Source: Pseudomonas sp. HOU2
Lineage (GTDB): Bacteria > Pseudomonadota > Gammaproteobacteria > Pseudomonadales > Pseudomonadaceae
Assembly: GCF_040729435.1 (NCBI RefSeq)
Contig: NZ_CP160398.1
Location: forward strand, 3,968,001-4,032,000
Length of the DNA stretch: 64,000 nucleotides
Direction: 5' to 3'
Both the position numbers and the translations under genes were made by a program. Positions 35,010-45,041 of the stretch are shown one piece after another. The notes under the pieces were generated by a model that saw only the letters and a program-made list of their open reading frames with translations, was not told the DNA's origin and searched no databases. Position 1 is the stretch's first letter, and every line of letters starts with the position of its first letter.

Positions 35010-35960
35010 ATGGACTTCAAAGACTATTACAAGATACTCGGCGTGGAGCCGACAGCGGACGACAAGGCGATCAAGGCTGCCTATCGCAAGCTGGCGCGCA
35101 AATACCACCCCGATGTCAGCAAGGAAAAAGACGCCGAGGCCAAGTTCAAGGACGCCTCGGAAGCCTATGAAGCGCTGAAAAGCGCCGACAAACGCGCCGA
35201 ATACGACGACCTGCGCCGCTATGGCCAGCACGGTCAGCCGTTCCAGGGCCCACCGGGCTGGCAGAGCCGTGGCGGCTTTGGTGGCGGCGGTGGCGACACC
35301 GGCGATTTCTCGGACTTCTTCAGTTCGATCTTCGGCAATCGCGGCCCCGGTTTCGGTGGCGGCGAGGGTCGGCAATCACGCAGTGCAGGGCGCCGAGGGC
35401 AAGACGTGGAAATGGAACTGCCGATCTTCCTCGAGGAAACGCTCTCGAATGAATCGAAGAAGGTCACCTTTCAGGTGCCGCAATACAACGCCAACGGTCA
35501 GCACGTCAGCAATACCAGCAAGAGCCTGAACGTGAAGATCCCGGCGGGCGTGACCGACGGCGAGCGTATTCGCCTCAAAGGCCAGGGCGCACCGGGCATC
35601 GGTGGCGGGGCCAATGGTGATCTGTACCTGACCATTCGCTTTGCGCCGCACCCCAAATTCGATGTCGAAGGCGAAAACCTGATCATCACGTTGCCATTGG
35701 CACCTTGGGAGCTGGCGCTGGGCGCCGAAGTGGCCGTGCCGACCCTGACTGGCAAGATCAACCTCAAGGTTCCGGCCGGGAGTCAGAACGGCCAGCGCAT
35801 GCGCGCCAAGGGCCATGGTTTGAAAAACAAGGCCGGTGAGCGCGGTTACCTGTTCGTGCAGCTCAAGGCCGTGATGCCGAAAACCTCCGACGACGAGGTC
35901 AAGGCGCTGTGGCAGGAACTGGCGAAGAAAGCCGCGTTCAACCCGCGAGAGAACTTCTGA
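35010..35960 (+). CDS. cbpA: Curved DNA-binding protein CbpA, DnaJ-family cochaperone
   Basis: A 316-residue class-B J-protein: J domain in residues 1-70 with HPD at 33-35, Gly/Phe-rich linker about 75-125, then two C-terminal beta domains with no Cys zinc fingers. CbpA stimulates DnaK and also binds curved DNA. The start [11 protein letters not shown] was chosen because it matches the J-domain start; an ATG five codons earlier is possible, and neither has a strong ribosome-binding site. cbpM follows after 23 bases. Confidence 0.95.
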   Translation: MDFKDYYKILGVEPTADDKAIKAAYRKLARKYHPDVSKEKDAEAKFKDASEAYEALKSADKRAEYDDLRRYGQHGQPFQGPPGWQSRGGFGGGGGDTGDFSDFFSSIFGNRGPGFGGGEGRQSRSAGRRGQDVEMELPIFLEETLSNESKKVTFQVPQYNANGQHVSNTSKSLNVKIPAGVTDGERIRLKGQGAPGIGGGANGDLYLTIRFAPHPKFDVEGENLIITLPLAPWELALGAEVAVPTLTGKINLKVPAGSQNGQRMRAKGHGLKNKAGERGYLFVQLKAVMPKTSDDEVKALWQELAKKAAFNPRENF

Positions 35961-35983
35961 ACCCGACGACGGAGTAGCCCATC

Positions 35984-36289
35984 ATGAGCAGCCCCCTGAT
36001 CGTTCAACTGGACATGGCAGAATTCTGTGAGGCGGCCGATCTGTCGGACGTCTACGTGATCGAAATCGTCGAACACGGCATCCTCGAACCTCAGGGCGCG
36101 CAGCCCCGGGAATGGCGGTTCACCGACTACGAGCTGAGCCTGGCCAAGCGCGCCGCGAAGTTGCGGCGCGAGCTGGAGCTGGAGTGGGAGGGCGTCGCGC
36201 TGGCACTGAATCTGCTGGAGGAAGTGCATGAGCTGCGGGCGGAGAACCGCATGCTCAGGCAGCGCTTGGGGCGGCTGGTGGTCGAATAG
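35984..36289 (+). CDS. cbpM: Chaperone modulator CbpM
   Basis: A 101-residue MerR-like helical protein: LDMAEFCEAADLSDVYVIEIVEHGILEP in the N-terminal half and a C-terminal heptad-rich helix (LALNLLEEVHELRAENRMLRQRL). CbpM binds the CbpA J domain and blocks both its cochaperone and DNA-binding functions. Cotranscribed with cbpA. Confidence 0.94.
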   Translation: MSSPLIVQLDMAEFCEAADLSDVYVIEIVEHGILEPQGAQPREWRFTDYELSLAKRAAKLRRELELEWEGVALALNLLEEVHELRAENRMLRQRLGRLVVE

Positions 36290-36314
36290 GTTATCGGTGG
36301 TATTGGCCGGCCTC

Positions 36315-36406
36315 ATCGCTGGCAAGCCAGCTCCCACAAGGAACCCTGTCGTACACAAAGTTTGTATTCGACGCCGGACCTGTGGGAGCTGGCTTGCCAG
36401 CGATGA
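36315..36406. repeat. REP pair, family C, reversed arrangement
   Basis: CATCGCTGGCAAGCCAGCTC and its inverse lie between convergent cbpM and the histidine kinase gene. Confidence 0.9.
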
Positions 36407-36427
36407 ATACTCCGTAGATTTCCCTGC

Positions 36428-37555
36428 TTAAACCTTTCTCGGCAACACCACACTGAACAGCGTGCCGTCAGCCCCGCTCGAGCTGACATCGATCGTCCCG
36501 CCATGGGCGGTCACCACTTCCTTGACAATGAACAAGCCCAATCCGAGGCTGGTCGACGGCTGCCCGAGTTCTTCGTCGGCGCTGCGTACCAACGGGTCGA
36601 AAATGGTGCCGATAGCCTCTTCGGAAATCGGTGTGCCGTAGTTGTGCACCGACAGGCACACGCAGTCGTCCTCGCCACGCAGATCGAGGGTCACGTCACG
36701 CTGGCTGGCACCGTGCTGCAAGGCATTGCCGATCAGGTTCTGCAGTAACTGGTCGATTCGCCCGGCGTCCCACACGCCGCGGGTGTCACCGTGCACCGTG
36801 AGCCTGGGATCGGACTGCGGATGGCCGGCGCAGGCTTCGGCAATCGCTGCGCGCGCGGCAACCGCCAGGTCCATCGGCGCCGGTTCGATCGGCAGGCTAC
36901 GGCCCAGGCGACTGCGCACCAGTTCCAGCAGGTCGCTGACCATCGACGCCATGTGCCGCGCACCGCGCTTGATGTGCAGGGCGCAGGCCAGTGCATCGCC
37001 CTCAAGGCTGGATTTGCGCAGCAGCAGTTCGGTGGACATGCTCACCGCCTGCAGCGGCGCGCGCAGGTCATGGCCGAGGATGGCGAGGAAAATGTCCCGC
37101 GAGCGATTGACCTGCTCGGCGTAGGCCGCAGTGGATTCGGCGAGGGCTTCGTCGATGGCTTCGTTGAAGCGGATCATGTCCTGGAAATAGGTCATGTCCG
37201 GCGATTCAAGGCTGTTGACCCACAGGCGGATCACACAGGCGCGCAAATGGCGGAATTCGCTGGTCATCTGCACCAGGTCAAAACCCACGGTGTGGCGCAA
37301 TTCGCCATGGCTGGCGCCGGCCTCGTCCAGGCTCGGGGTCTTTTCCGGGCCCTCGCCCTTGGCTTTGGCAGCCTGTTCGGCGGGGCTTTGCGGCTTGTTC
37401 ATGTCGCGGGCGGCGGCCCGCAGAATCTCGCTGGCGTGATCGCGCAGCGCAGTGGAATCCAGATAGTCGGCGGCCGGCGTGATGGTCGCGGCGAACTGTT
37501 CCCACTCATCGACGATAGGGTCGATATTGGCCACGATGAACTCGGAAAGACGCAT
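36428..37555 (-). CDS. Soluble sensor histidine kinase with RsbRD-like N-terminus
   Basis: A 375-residue kinase without membrane segments. Residues 1-150 look like the helical RsbRD sensor domain (FIVANIDPIVDEWEQFA; TVGFDLVQMTSEFRHLR). The phosphoacceptor is His162 in LAILGHDLRAPLQ, the N box is NLIGNALQHG, and the G2 box GLGLFIVKEVVTAHGG. No response regulator gene is adjacent, so it is an orphan kinase. It likely senses a cytoplasmic signal; which one is unknown. Confidence 0.88.
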   Translation of the reverse strand: MRLSEFIVANIDPIVDEWEQFAATITPAADYLDSTALRDHASEILRAAARDMNKPQSPAEQAAKAKGEGPEKTPSLDEAGASHGELRHTVGFDLVQMTSEFRHLRACVIRLWVNSLESPDMTYFQDMIRFNEAIDEALAESTAAYAEQVNRSRDIFLAILGHDLRAPLQAVSMSTELLLRKSSLEGDALACALHIKRGARHMASMVSDLLELVRSRLGRSLPIEPAPMDLAVAARAAIAEACAGHPQSDPRLTVHGDTRGVWDAGRIDQLLQNLIGNALQHGASQRDVTLDLRGEDDCVCLSVHNYGTPISEEAIGTIFDPLVRSADEELGQPSTSLGLGLFIVKEVVTAHGGTIDVSSSGADGTLFSVVLPRKV

Positions 37556-37648
37556 GGGCAGTTCCTGAAAAAAGGCGGAGCGAATCGAATATTAGTCCCT
37601 TTGGCGGGAAATACACGACCGTTTGCACGGTGCTTTTCCAGCACCATG

Positions 37649-37694
37649 AAAAAGGCCCCGGGATCGTGCGCAAGACACGAACCCGGGGCCTTTT
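37649..37694 (-). terminator. Intrinsic terminator of the urt-ure block
   Basis: AAAAAGGCCCCGGG and CCCGGGGCCTTTT form a 13-bp stem around a 19-base loop, just after the ureC stop on the minus strand. Confidence 0.88.
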
Positions 37695-37702
37695 ACCGTG
37701 CG

Positions 37703-39403
37703 TCAGAACAGGAAGTAGCGCTGGGCCATCGGCAGAGTTTCGGCAGGTTCACACCACAGCAACACACCGTCGGCCTTGACCTGATAGGTCTGCGGGTCGA
37801 CATCGATACTCGGCAGATAATCGTTGTGGATCAGGTCGGTTTTCTGCACGTCGCGGCAGCCTTTGACCACGCCGATTTTCTTCTTCAAACCCAGCGCTTC
37901 AGGCAACCCGGCCTCCTGCGCGGCCTGACTGATGAAGGTCAGGCTGGTGGCGTGCAGCGAGCCGCCGTAGCTGGCGAACATCGGGCGGTAGTGCACCGGT
38001 TGCGGGGTCGGAATCGACGCGTTGGCGTCGCCCATCAGACTGGCGGCGATGGCACCGCCCTTGAGGATCAGCGTCGGTTTGACGCCGAAGAACGCCGGAC
38101 GCCAGAGCACCAGATCGGCCCACTTGCCAACCTCGATCGAACCCACTTCATGGCTGATGCCATGGGTGATTGCCGGGTTGATGGTGTACTTGGCGATGTA
38201 GCGCTTGGCGCGGAAATTGTCGTTGCCTTCACCGTCCTGCGGCAGCGGGCCGCGCTGCTTTTTCATCTTGTCGGCGGTCTGCCAGGTGCGCGTGATGACT
38301 TCGCCGACGCGGCCCATGGCCTGGCTGTCGGAGCTGATCATCGAAAACGCGCCGAGGTCATGGAGGATGTCTTCGGCGGCGATGGTTTCGCGGCGGATAC
38401 GGCTTTCGGCGAACGCCACGTCTTCGGCGATGCTCGGGTCGAGGTGGTGGCAGACCATCAGCATGTCGAGGTGTTCGTCGATGGTGTTGCGGGTGAACGG
38501 CCGGGTCGGGTTGGTCGAGCTCGGCAGTACATTAGGGAAACCGCAGGCCTTGATGATGTCCGGCGCGTGGCCGCCGCCGGCACCTTCGGTGTGATAGGTG
38601 TGGATGGTGCGGCCCTTGAACGCGCCGAGGGTGGTTTCGACGAAACCCGATTCGTTGAGGGTGTCGGTATGGATCGCCACCTGTACATCGTACTGGTCGG
38701 CGACGCTGAGGCAGTTGTCGATGCTCGCCGGGGTGGTGCCCCAGTCTTCGTGCAGCTTGAGGCCGATAGCGCCGGCCTTGACCTGTTCGATCAACGGCTC
38801 CGGCAGGCTGGCGTTGCCCTTGCCGGTGAGGCCGATGTTCATCGGGAACGCGTCGGCGGCCTGGAGCATCCGCGCCAGATGCCACGGGCCGGAGGTGCAG
38901 GTGGTGGCGTTGGTGCCGGTGGCCGGACCGGTGCCGCCGCCGATCATGGTGGTGACGCCGCTCATCAGCGCTTCTTCGATCTGCTGCGGACAGATGAAAT
39001 GGATGTGGGTGTCGATGCCGCCGGCGGTGAGGATCATGCCTTCACCAGCGATCACTTCGGTGCTGGCGCCGATGGCGATGGTGACGTTGGGCTGCACGTC
39101 CGGGTTACCGGCCTTGCCGATCGCGGCGATGCGCCCGTCCTTGAGGCCGACGTCGGCTTTGACGATACCCCAGTGGTCGATGATCAACGCGTTGGTGATC
39201 AAGGTGTCGACCACTTCGGCGGCGAGCAACTGGCTCTGGCCCTGGCCGTCGCGGATGACTTTGCCGCCGCCGAACTTCACTTCTTCGCCGTAGGTGGTGA
39301 AGTCCTTTTCGACTTCGATCCACAACTCGGTGTCCGCCAGGCGCAACTTGTCGCCGACGGTGGGGCCGAACATGTCGGCGTAGGCTTGCCGGGAAATCTT
39401 CAT
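37703..39403 (-). CDS. ureC: Urease alpha subunit
   Basis: A 566-residue catalytic subunit. Nickel ligands are His133 and His135 (DTHIHF), carbamylated Lys216 (KLHEDWG), His245 and His271, and Asp359 (MISSDSQ). The catalytic flap His319 lies in MVCHHLD. It hydrolyses urea to ammonia and carbamate. The ATG at 39403 is backed by AAGGAATTG. It is the last gene of the ureD-A-(two GNAT)-B-C series; a REP pair separates it from ureB. Confidence 0.98.
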   Translation of the reverse strand: MKISRQAYADMFGPTVGDKLRLADTELWIEVEKDFTTYGEEVKFGGGKVIRDGQGQSQLLAAEVVDTLITNALIIDHWGIVKADVGLKDGRIAAIGKAGNPDVQPNVTIAIGASTEVIAGEGMILTAGGIDTHIHFICPQQIEEALMSGVTTMIGGGTGPATGTNATTCTSGPWHLARMLQAADAFPMNIGLTGKGNASLPEPLIEQVKAGAIGLKLHEDWGTTPASIDNCLSVADQYDVQVAIHTDTLNESGFVETTLGAFKGRTIHTYHTEGAGGGHAPDIIKACGFPNVLPSSTNPTRPFTRNTIDEHLDMLMVCHHLDPSIAEDVAFAESRIRRETIAAEDILHDLGAFSMISSDSQAMGRVGEVITRTWQTADKMKKQRGPLPQDGEGNDNFRAKRYIAKYTINPAITHGISHEVGSIEVGKWADLVLWRPAFFGVKPTLILKGGAIAASLMGDANASIPTPQPVHYRPMFASYGGSLHATSLTFISQAAQEAGLPEALGLKKKIGVVKGCRDVQKTDLIHNDYLPSIDVDPQTYQVKADGVLLWCEPAETLPMAQRYFLF

Positions 39404-39426
39404 TTCAATTCCTTGCAAAAATTTAT

Positions 39427-39560
39427 TGTGGCGAGGGAGCTTGCTCCCGCTGGGCTGCGCAGCAGCCCCAAAACCTGCCAATGATTTCTTACAGACACAC
39501 CGCGTTCCCCGGGTTGGCGAGTGCTACGCACTCGAGCGGGAGCAAGCTCCCTCGCCACAG
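39427..39560. repeat. REP pair, family B, inside the urease operon
   Basis: Facing TGTGGCGAGGGAGCTTGCTC copies fill the gap between ureB stop and ureC start. Confidence 0.9.
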
Positions 39561-39573
39561 GGTTGTGTGCATG

Positions 39574-40421
<848 letters not shown>

Positions 40422-40955
40422 TCACTCCTTGTTGGCGACCGGCGGCTGGGCGCCAGGATTGAGGGTCAGTTGCATGAAGGTCAGATCGAGCCAGCGACCG
40501 AACTTGGTGCCGACTTGCGGCATCTGCCCGGTGATGCTGAAACCGGCGCGTTCATGCAGACGAATGGAAGCGGCGTTGCCACTTTCGATGGCGGCGACCA
40601 TCACGTGCTTGTCGCAGGCTTTGGCCCGCTCGATCAGCACGCTCATCAATTGCGGGCCAAGGCCATTGCCGCGCTGGTCGCTACGGACGTAGACCGAGTG
40701 CTCGACGGTATGGCGGAAGCCGTCGAACGGCCGCCAGTCGCCAAAGGAAGCGTAGCCGAGCACCACGTTGTCGGCGTCGACGATCACCAGAATCGGGTAG
40801 GCCTGGGCCTGACGGGCGCTGAACCACGCCTGGCGGTTACCGAGATCGACTGCCGATTCGTTCCAGATCGCCGTGGTGTTGAGCACCGCGTCGTTGTAGA
40901 TGTCGCGGATTGCCGGCAGATCGGCGTGCAGGGCATCGCGAATGGTGTAGGTCAT
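40422..40955 (-). CDS. GNAT acetyltransferase, phosphinothricin/methionine-sulfone type
   Basis: A 177-residue GNAT of the phosphinothricin acetyltransferase-like group: IRDIYNDAVLNTTAIW near residues 16-31, HSVYVRSDQRGNGLGPQLM with the acetyl-CoA loop (86-104), and a C-terminal GFSITGQMPQVGTKFGRWLDL. A homologue sits between ureA and ureB in P. aeruginosa, where it acetylates methionine sulfoximine and sulfone and so protects glutamine synthetase. The same substrates are likely here. Confidence 0.9.
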   Translation of the reverse strand: MTYTIRDALHADLPAIRDIYNDAVLNTTAIWNESAVDLGNRQAWFSARQAQAYPILVIVDADNVVLGYASFGDWRPFDGFRHTVEHSVYVRSDQRGNGLGPQLMSVLIERAKACDKHVMVAAIESGNAASIRLHERAGFSITGQMPQVGTKFGRWLDLTFMQLTLNPGAQPPVANKE

Positions 40956-40964
40956 GGCGCGGCC

Positions 40965-41267
40965 TCAGACGATCGGTTGGTGGACGGTGACCAGTTTGGT
41001 GCCGTCGGGGAACGTGGCTTCAACCTGGATCTCCGGGATCATTTCCGGGATGCCTTCCATCACCTGTTCACGGCTCAGCAGGGTGGTGCCGTAGTGCATC
41101 AGTTCGGCCACGGTCTGGCCGTCACGGGCACCTTCGAGCAGGGCGGCGGAGATGTAGGCCATGGCTTCCGGGTAGTTGAGCTTCACGCCACGGGCCAGTC
41201 GGCGCTCGGCGACGAGGCCGGCGGTGAAGATCAGCAGCTTGTCTTTTTCGCGTGGGGTCAGGTCCAT
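40965..41267 (-). CDS. ureA: Urease gamma subunit
   Basis: A 100-residue gamma subunit starting [21 protein letters not shown], with the usual [20 protein letters not shown] segment near residues 31-50. It forms the outer part of the urease trimer. A GNAT gene follows 9 bases downstream. Confidence 0.97.
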   Translation of the reverse strand: MDLTPREKDKLLIFTAGLVAERRLARGVKLNYPEAMAYISAALLEGARDGQTVAELMHYGTTLLSREQVMEGIPEMIPEIQVEATFPDGTKLVTVHQPIV

Positions 41268-41310
41268 TTGTCTTTCAGGTCTCGGCAGAAGAAAGTTAAG
41301 TCGTACACCC

Positions 41311-41397
41311 TGTAGGAGCTGCCGCAGGCTGCGATCTTTTGATGTTGATTTTTTACAGCAAGATCAAAAGATCGCAGCCTGCGGCAGCTCCTACAGG
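41311..41397. repeat. REP pair, family A, inside the urease operon
   Basis: Facing TGTAGGAGCTGCCGCAGGC copies separate ureD from ureA. Confidence 0.9.
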
Positions 41398-41407
41398 GGA
41401 ATGCATT

Positions 41408-42247
41408 TCAGGTGTTCCAGATTCGGGGTGGCTGGGCTTCGCGGCCGAGCAGGGCCGGGCGCAGCAGGCGCCACAGGTCGATCAGCCAGGCGCGGGCCAG
41501 CAGTGCCTCGCTCGCCAGGCAGCGGGCGACCAAAAGCCCCGGCAATTGGGTCAGATCACCGCGCACCTCATGGCCCAGCGAACGACACCGCTCCAGCAGC
41601 TCGGCATCAATCTCGCCGGTGACCAGCAGCGTGGCGAACACCGGTTTGCCATCCAGCCCGATCGGCGAATCGAGCAAACCATCATTGCCGCTGATGCGCT
41701 GGCGCTCGTGCCAGAGCAATCGCCCGTCGCGGCGGATATCCAGATGCGCCTGAAAGTGTCCGAGGTCGAAGCGTTCGCCACTGGCCGGTCGGCCCAGCGC
41801 CACCACGTCCCAGTAGAACAGCCGCGCATCGCCCTCAAGTTCGATCGAGGTGCTGAGTTCAGCCTGAGCGGCGCTGTAGACGATAGTTTCCTGCGGCAGC
41901 CATTCCAGCGTCGCGCCGGCCGCGACTTTCAAATCAAGTTGCTGATAGGCCGGCCCCGCTGCGCGATACCACTTGGCCGCGCCGGGGCTGGTGATCTGCG
42001 CCCAGGCGTCCTGTTCGACGCGCGCGCTGATGTTCAACCGGTCACCGCCGGCGATCCCGCCCGGCGGGTGGACGATGATGTGCTGGCAGACCTCGGGGCC
42101 TTCGGCATACAGGTGCTTTTGCACGCGTAGCGGGCCGAGATGCCGGCGCTGAACCGGCCGCGTGCAGTCGCCGAAGCGGGCGTAGGCCAGCTCCAGCTCG
42201 GCGTGCCAGCTCGGGGTAAACAGGGCAGTGGGAAGCGGTAAGTTCAT
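41408..42247 (-). CDS. ureD: Urease accessory protein UreD
   Basis: A 279-residue UreD/UreH scaffold protein with the family segments [15 protein letters not shown] (residues 62-76) and [11 protein letters not shown] (near 91-101). It recruits UreF and UreG to apo-urease. It sits 30 bases after urtE, so urea import and urease assembly are probably transcribed together. Confidence 0.94.
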   Translation of the reverse strand: MNLPLPTALFTPSWHAELELAYARFGDCTRPVQRRHLGPLRVQKHLYAEGPEVCQHIIVHPPGGIAGGDRLNISARVEQDAWAQITSPGAAKWYRAAGPAYQQLDLKVAAGATLEWLPQETIVYSAAQAELSTSIELEGDARLFYWDVVALGRPASGERFDLGHFQAHLDIRRDGRLLWHERQRISGNDGLLDSPIGLDGKPVFATLLVTGEIDAELLERCRSLGHEVRGDLTQLPGLLVARCLASEALLARAWLIDLWRLLRPALLGREAQPPRIWNT

Positions 42248-42277
42248 GGTTTGTAATTATCGTTAGGAAGCTACAGA

Positions 42278-42976
42278 TTAAATTGTTACCAGACCTCGTA
42301 CACCCTCGGCCTCCATATTTTCACCGCGACCCTGTTGCACGATCTCGCCCCGGGACATCACCAGGTATTGATCGGCCAGCTCCGCAGCGAAATCGTAGAA
42401 CTGCTCCACCAGCAAAATCGCCATGTCGCCGCGCGCCGCGAGGGTCTTGATCACCGCGCCGATCTCCTTGATCACCGAGGGCTGGATGCCTTCGGTGGGT
42501 TCGTCGAGGATCAGCAAACGCGGACGACTGGCCAATGCGCGCCCGATTGCGAGCTGCTGTTGCTGACCGCCGGACAGGTCGCCGCCGCGGCGCTGCTTCA
42601 TTTGTAGCAGCACCGGGAACAATTCGTAGATGAAACCTGGGACTTCTTTCGCTTCGCTGCCGGGAAACCGCGACAAACCCATCAGCAGATTCTCTTCCAC
42701 CGTGAGCCGGCCGAAGATTTCCCGGCCCTGCGGCACATAGGCGATCCCGGCGTGTACGCGCTGGTGCGGCTTGAACGTGGTGATCGGTTTGCCCTCCCAG
42801 TTCACCGCCCCTTCCCTGGCCGGCAGCAGGCCCATCAGGCACTTGAGCAGGGTGGTCTTGCCCACGCCGTTGCGCCCGAGCAGGCAGGTGACTTCGCCGA
42901 CGTTTACGTCAAAGCTCAGGCCGCGCAGGATGTGGCTTCCGCCGTAATACTGATGCAATTTGTCGACTTGCAGCAT
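42278..42976 (-). CDS. urtE: Urea ABC transporter ATP-binding protein UrtE
   Basis: A 232-residue ATPase with Walker A GRNGVGKTT near residue 35, signature LSGGQQQQLAIGRA and Walker B LLILDEPTEGIQP, the last being typical of UrtE. The ATG at 42976 is preceded by GAGGAG; a TTG two codons upstream is less likely. It is the last urt gene. Confidence 0.94.
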   Translation of the reverse strand: MLQVDKLHQYYGGSHILRGLSFDVNVGEVTCLLGRNGVGKTTLLKCLMGLLPAREGAVNWEGKPITTFKPHQRVHAGIAYVPQGREIFGRLTVEENLLMGLSRFPGSEAKEVPGFIYELFPVLLQMKQRRGGDLSGGQQQQLAIGRALASRPRLLILDEPTEGIQPSVIKEIGAVIKTLAARGDMAILLVEQFYDFAAELADQYLVMSRGEIVQQGRGENMEAEGVRGLVTI

Positions 42977-43000
42977 TCTCAAAATCTCCTCAAATCCCTG

Positions 43001-43084
43001 TGTAGGAGCTGCCGCAGGCTGCGATCTTTTGATCTTGATCTTAAAAACAAGATCAAAAGATCGCAGCCTGCGGCAGCTCCTACA
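43001..43084. repeat. REP pair, family A, inside the urt operon
   Basis: Facing TGTAGGAGCTGCCGCAGGC copies separate urtD from urtE. Confidence 0.9.
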
Positions 43085-43095
43085 GGGGACAATCT

Positions 43096-43965
43096 TCAGC
43101 GGCCGAGGTAGACCTCGATCACCCGCTCGTTTTCCTGCACCTGCTCCAGCGATCCTTCGGCCAGCACGCTGCCCTGATGCAGCACCGTCACGTGGTCGGC
43201 AATCGAGCCGACGAAGCCCATGTCGTGCTCCACCACCATCAGCGAATGTTTGCCGGCCAGCGACTTGAACAGCTCGGCGGTGAATTCGGTTTCGGCATCG
43301 GTCATGCCCGCCACCGGTTCGTCGAGCAGCAACAATTGCGGGTCCTGCATCAGCAGCATGCCGATCTCCAGAAACTGCTTCTGCCCATGGGACAACAGGC
43401 CCGCCGGGCGATTGACCGACGTCGTCAGGCGAATGGTCTCCAGCACTTCGCTGATGCGATCACGCTGCTCACCGCTCAGGCGTGCGCGCAAACTCGCCCA
43501 CACCGATTTGTCGGTTTTCTGCGCCAGTTCCAGGTTCTCGAACACGCTCAGGGCTTCGAACACCGTCGGCTTCTGGAACTTGCGACCGATGCCGGCCTGG
43601 GCAATCTGCACTTCGCTCATCTGCGTCAGGTCGAGGGTTTCGCCGAACCAGGCCTTGCCGTGGCTGGGGCGGGTCTTGCCGGTGATCACGTCCATCAGCG
43701 TGGTTTTGCCCGCGCCGTTGGGGCCGATGATGCAGCGCAGTTCGCCGACGCCGATGTACAGGTTCAGATTGTTCAGGGCGCGGAAGCCGTCGAAGCTGAC
43801 GCTGATGTCTTCCAGAGTCAGGATCGTGCCGTGGCGGATGTCGAGGCCCGGGCCGGCGCGTTGGCCGAGGCCGATCGAGTCGCGGCTGGTGCCTTCGTCC
43901 TTGTTCGGTTCCACGGGGAAAAACGCCGGTTCGAGCATGAATTCAGCACTCGCAGTGACTCTCAT
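43096..43965 (-). CDS. urtD: Urea ABC transporter ATP-binding protein UrtD
   Basis: A 289-residue ATPase with an N-terminal extension of about 45 residues before the ABC core. Walker A GPNGAGKTT lies near 80-88, signature LSHGQKQFLEIGM and Walker B LLLLDEPVAGMTD follow. Its start overlaps the urtC stop by 4 bases. Confidence 0.94.
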   Translation of the reverse strand: MRVTASAEFMLEPAFFPVEPNKDEGTSRDSIGLGQRAGPGLDIRHGTILTLEDISVSFDGFRALNNLNLYIGVGELRCIIGPNGAGKTTLMDVITGKTRPSHGKAWFGETLDLTQMSEVQIAQAGIGRKFQKPTVFEALSVFENLELAQKTDKSVWASLRARLSGEQRDRISEVLETIRLTTSVNRPAGLLSHGQKQFLEIGMLLMQDPQLLLLDEPVAGMTDAETEFTAELFKSLAGKHSLMVVEHDMGFVGSIADHVTVLHQGSVLAEGSLEQVQENERVIEVYLGR

Positions 43966-45041
43966 TGTTCACCTCGTTTCTTCAGCAGGCCGATCACGCC
44001 TTTGGGCAGATACAACGTCACGACGATGAACAACGCGCCGAGAAAGAACAGCCAGTATTCGGGGAAGGCCACGGTGAACCAGCTCTTCATGCCGTTGACC
44101 ACGCCGGCACCGAGCAACGGCCCGATCAGCGTGCCGCGACCGCCGAGGGCGACCCAAACTGCCGCTTCGATCGAGTTGGTCGGCGACATTTCGCTGGGGT
44201 TGATGATCCCCACCTGCGGCACGTACAACGCCCCGGCCAGACCGCACAGCACCGCGCTCAAGACCCAGACGAACAGCTTGAAGCCGCGCGGGTCGTAGCC
44301 GCAGAACATCAGGCGGTTTTCCGCATCGCGCAGCGCCGTCAGCACCCGGCCGAACTTGCTCTGCGCCAGACGCCAGCCGATGAACAGGCTCGCCACCAGC
44401 AGCAACACCGTAGCCAGAAACAGCACCGCGCGGGTGCCCGGCTCAGTGATGCCGAAACCGAGAATCGTGCGGAAATTGGTGAAGCCGTTGTTGCCGCCAA
44501 ACCCGGTCTCGTTACGGAAAAACAGGAGCATGCCGGCGAAGGTCAGGGCCTGGGTCATGATCGAGAAATACACACCCTTGATCCGCGAGCGGAAGGCGAA
44601 GAAACCGAACACCAGCGCCAGCAGACCGGGAGCCAGCACCACCAGACACATCGACCAGATAAAGCTGCCGGTGCCGCTCCAGTACCACGGCAATTCCGTC
44701 CACGACAAAAAAGTCATGAACGCCGGCAAGCCATCCCCGGCGGCCTGACGCATCAAGTACATGCCCATCGCATAGCCGCCGAGAGCGAAGAACAGACCGT
44801 GACCCAGCGACAGCAGCCCGGCGTAACCCCAGACCAGATCCAGCGCCAGGGCGACGATGGCGTAGCAGAGGATTTTGCCGACCAGCGTCAGGGTGTAGGC
44901 CGAGACGTGCAGCGCGCTGTCCGGTGCCAACAGCGAGAGCAGCGGCAAGGCAATCAGCAGCGCGAGGATCACCGCGCCGATGGCGAGGGTGAGTTTCGGG
45001 CCGGCCTTTTGCGTGGCCGTGACAAGTAGAGGCTGGTTCAT
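43962..45041 (-). CDS. urtC: Urea ABC transporter permease UrtC
   Basis: A 359-residue LivM-type permease with about ten membrane helices, starting MNQPLLVTATQKAG. DLVWGYAGLLSLGHGLFFALGGYAMG near residues 67-92 and VALGGRGTLIGPLLGAG in the last third are family motifs. The frame stays open upstream through urtB in another reading frame, but the ATG at 45041, overlapping the urtB stop by one base, is the real start. Confidence 0.94.
   Translation of the reverse strand: MNQPLLVTATQKAGPKLTLAIGAVILALLIALPLLSLLAPDSALHVSAYTLTLVGKILCYAIVALALDLVWGYAGLLSLGHGLFFALGGYAMGMYLMRQAAGDGLPAFMTFLSWTELPWYWSGTGSFIWSMCLVVLAPGLLALVFGFFAFRSRIKGVYFSIMTQALTFAGMLLFFRNETGFGGNNGFTNFRTILGFGITEPGTRAVLFLATVLLLVASLFIGWRLAQSKFGRVLTALRDAENRLMFCGYDPRGFKLFVWVLSAVLCGLAGALYVPQVGIINPSEMSPTNSIEAAVWVALGGRGTLIGPLLGAGVVNGMKSWFTVAFPEYWLFFLGALFIVVTLYLPKGVIGLLKKRGEQ

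Noticed and set aside
36791..39484. 897-residue open frame on the plus strand across ureC
   Set aside because: It is the antisense shadow of ureC and the kinase gene; the minus-strand frame has all urease ligands. High-GC codon use keeps such shadows open.
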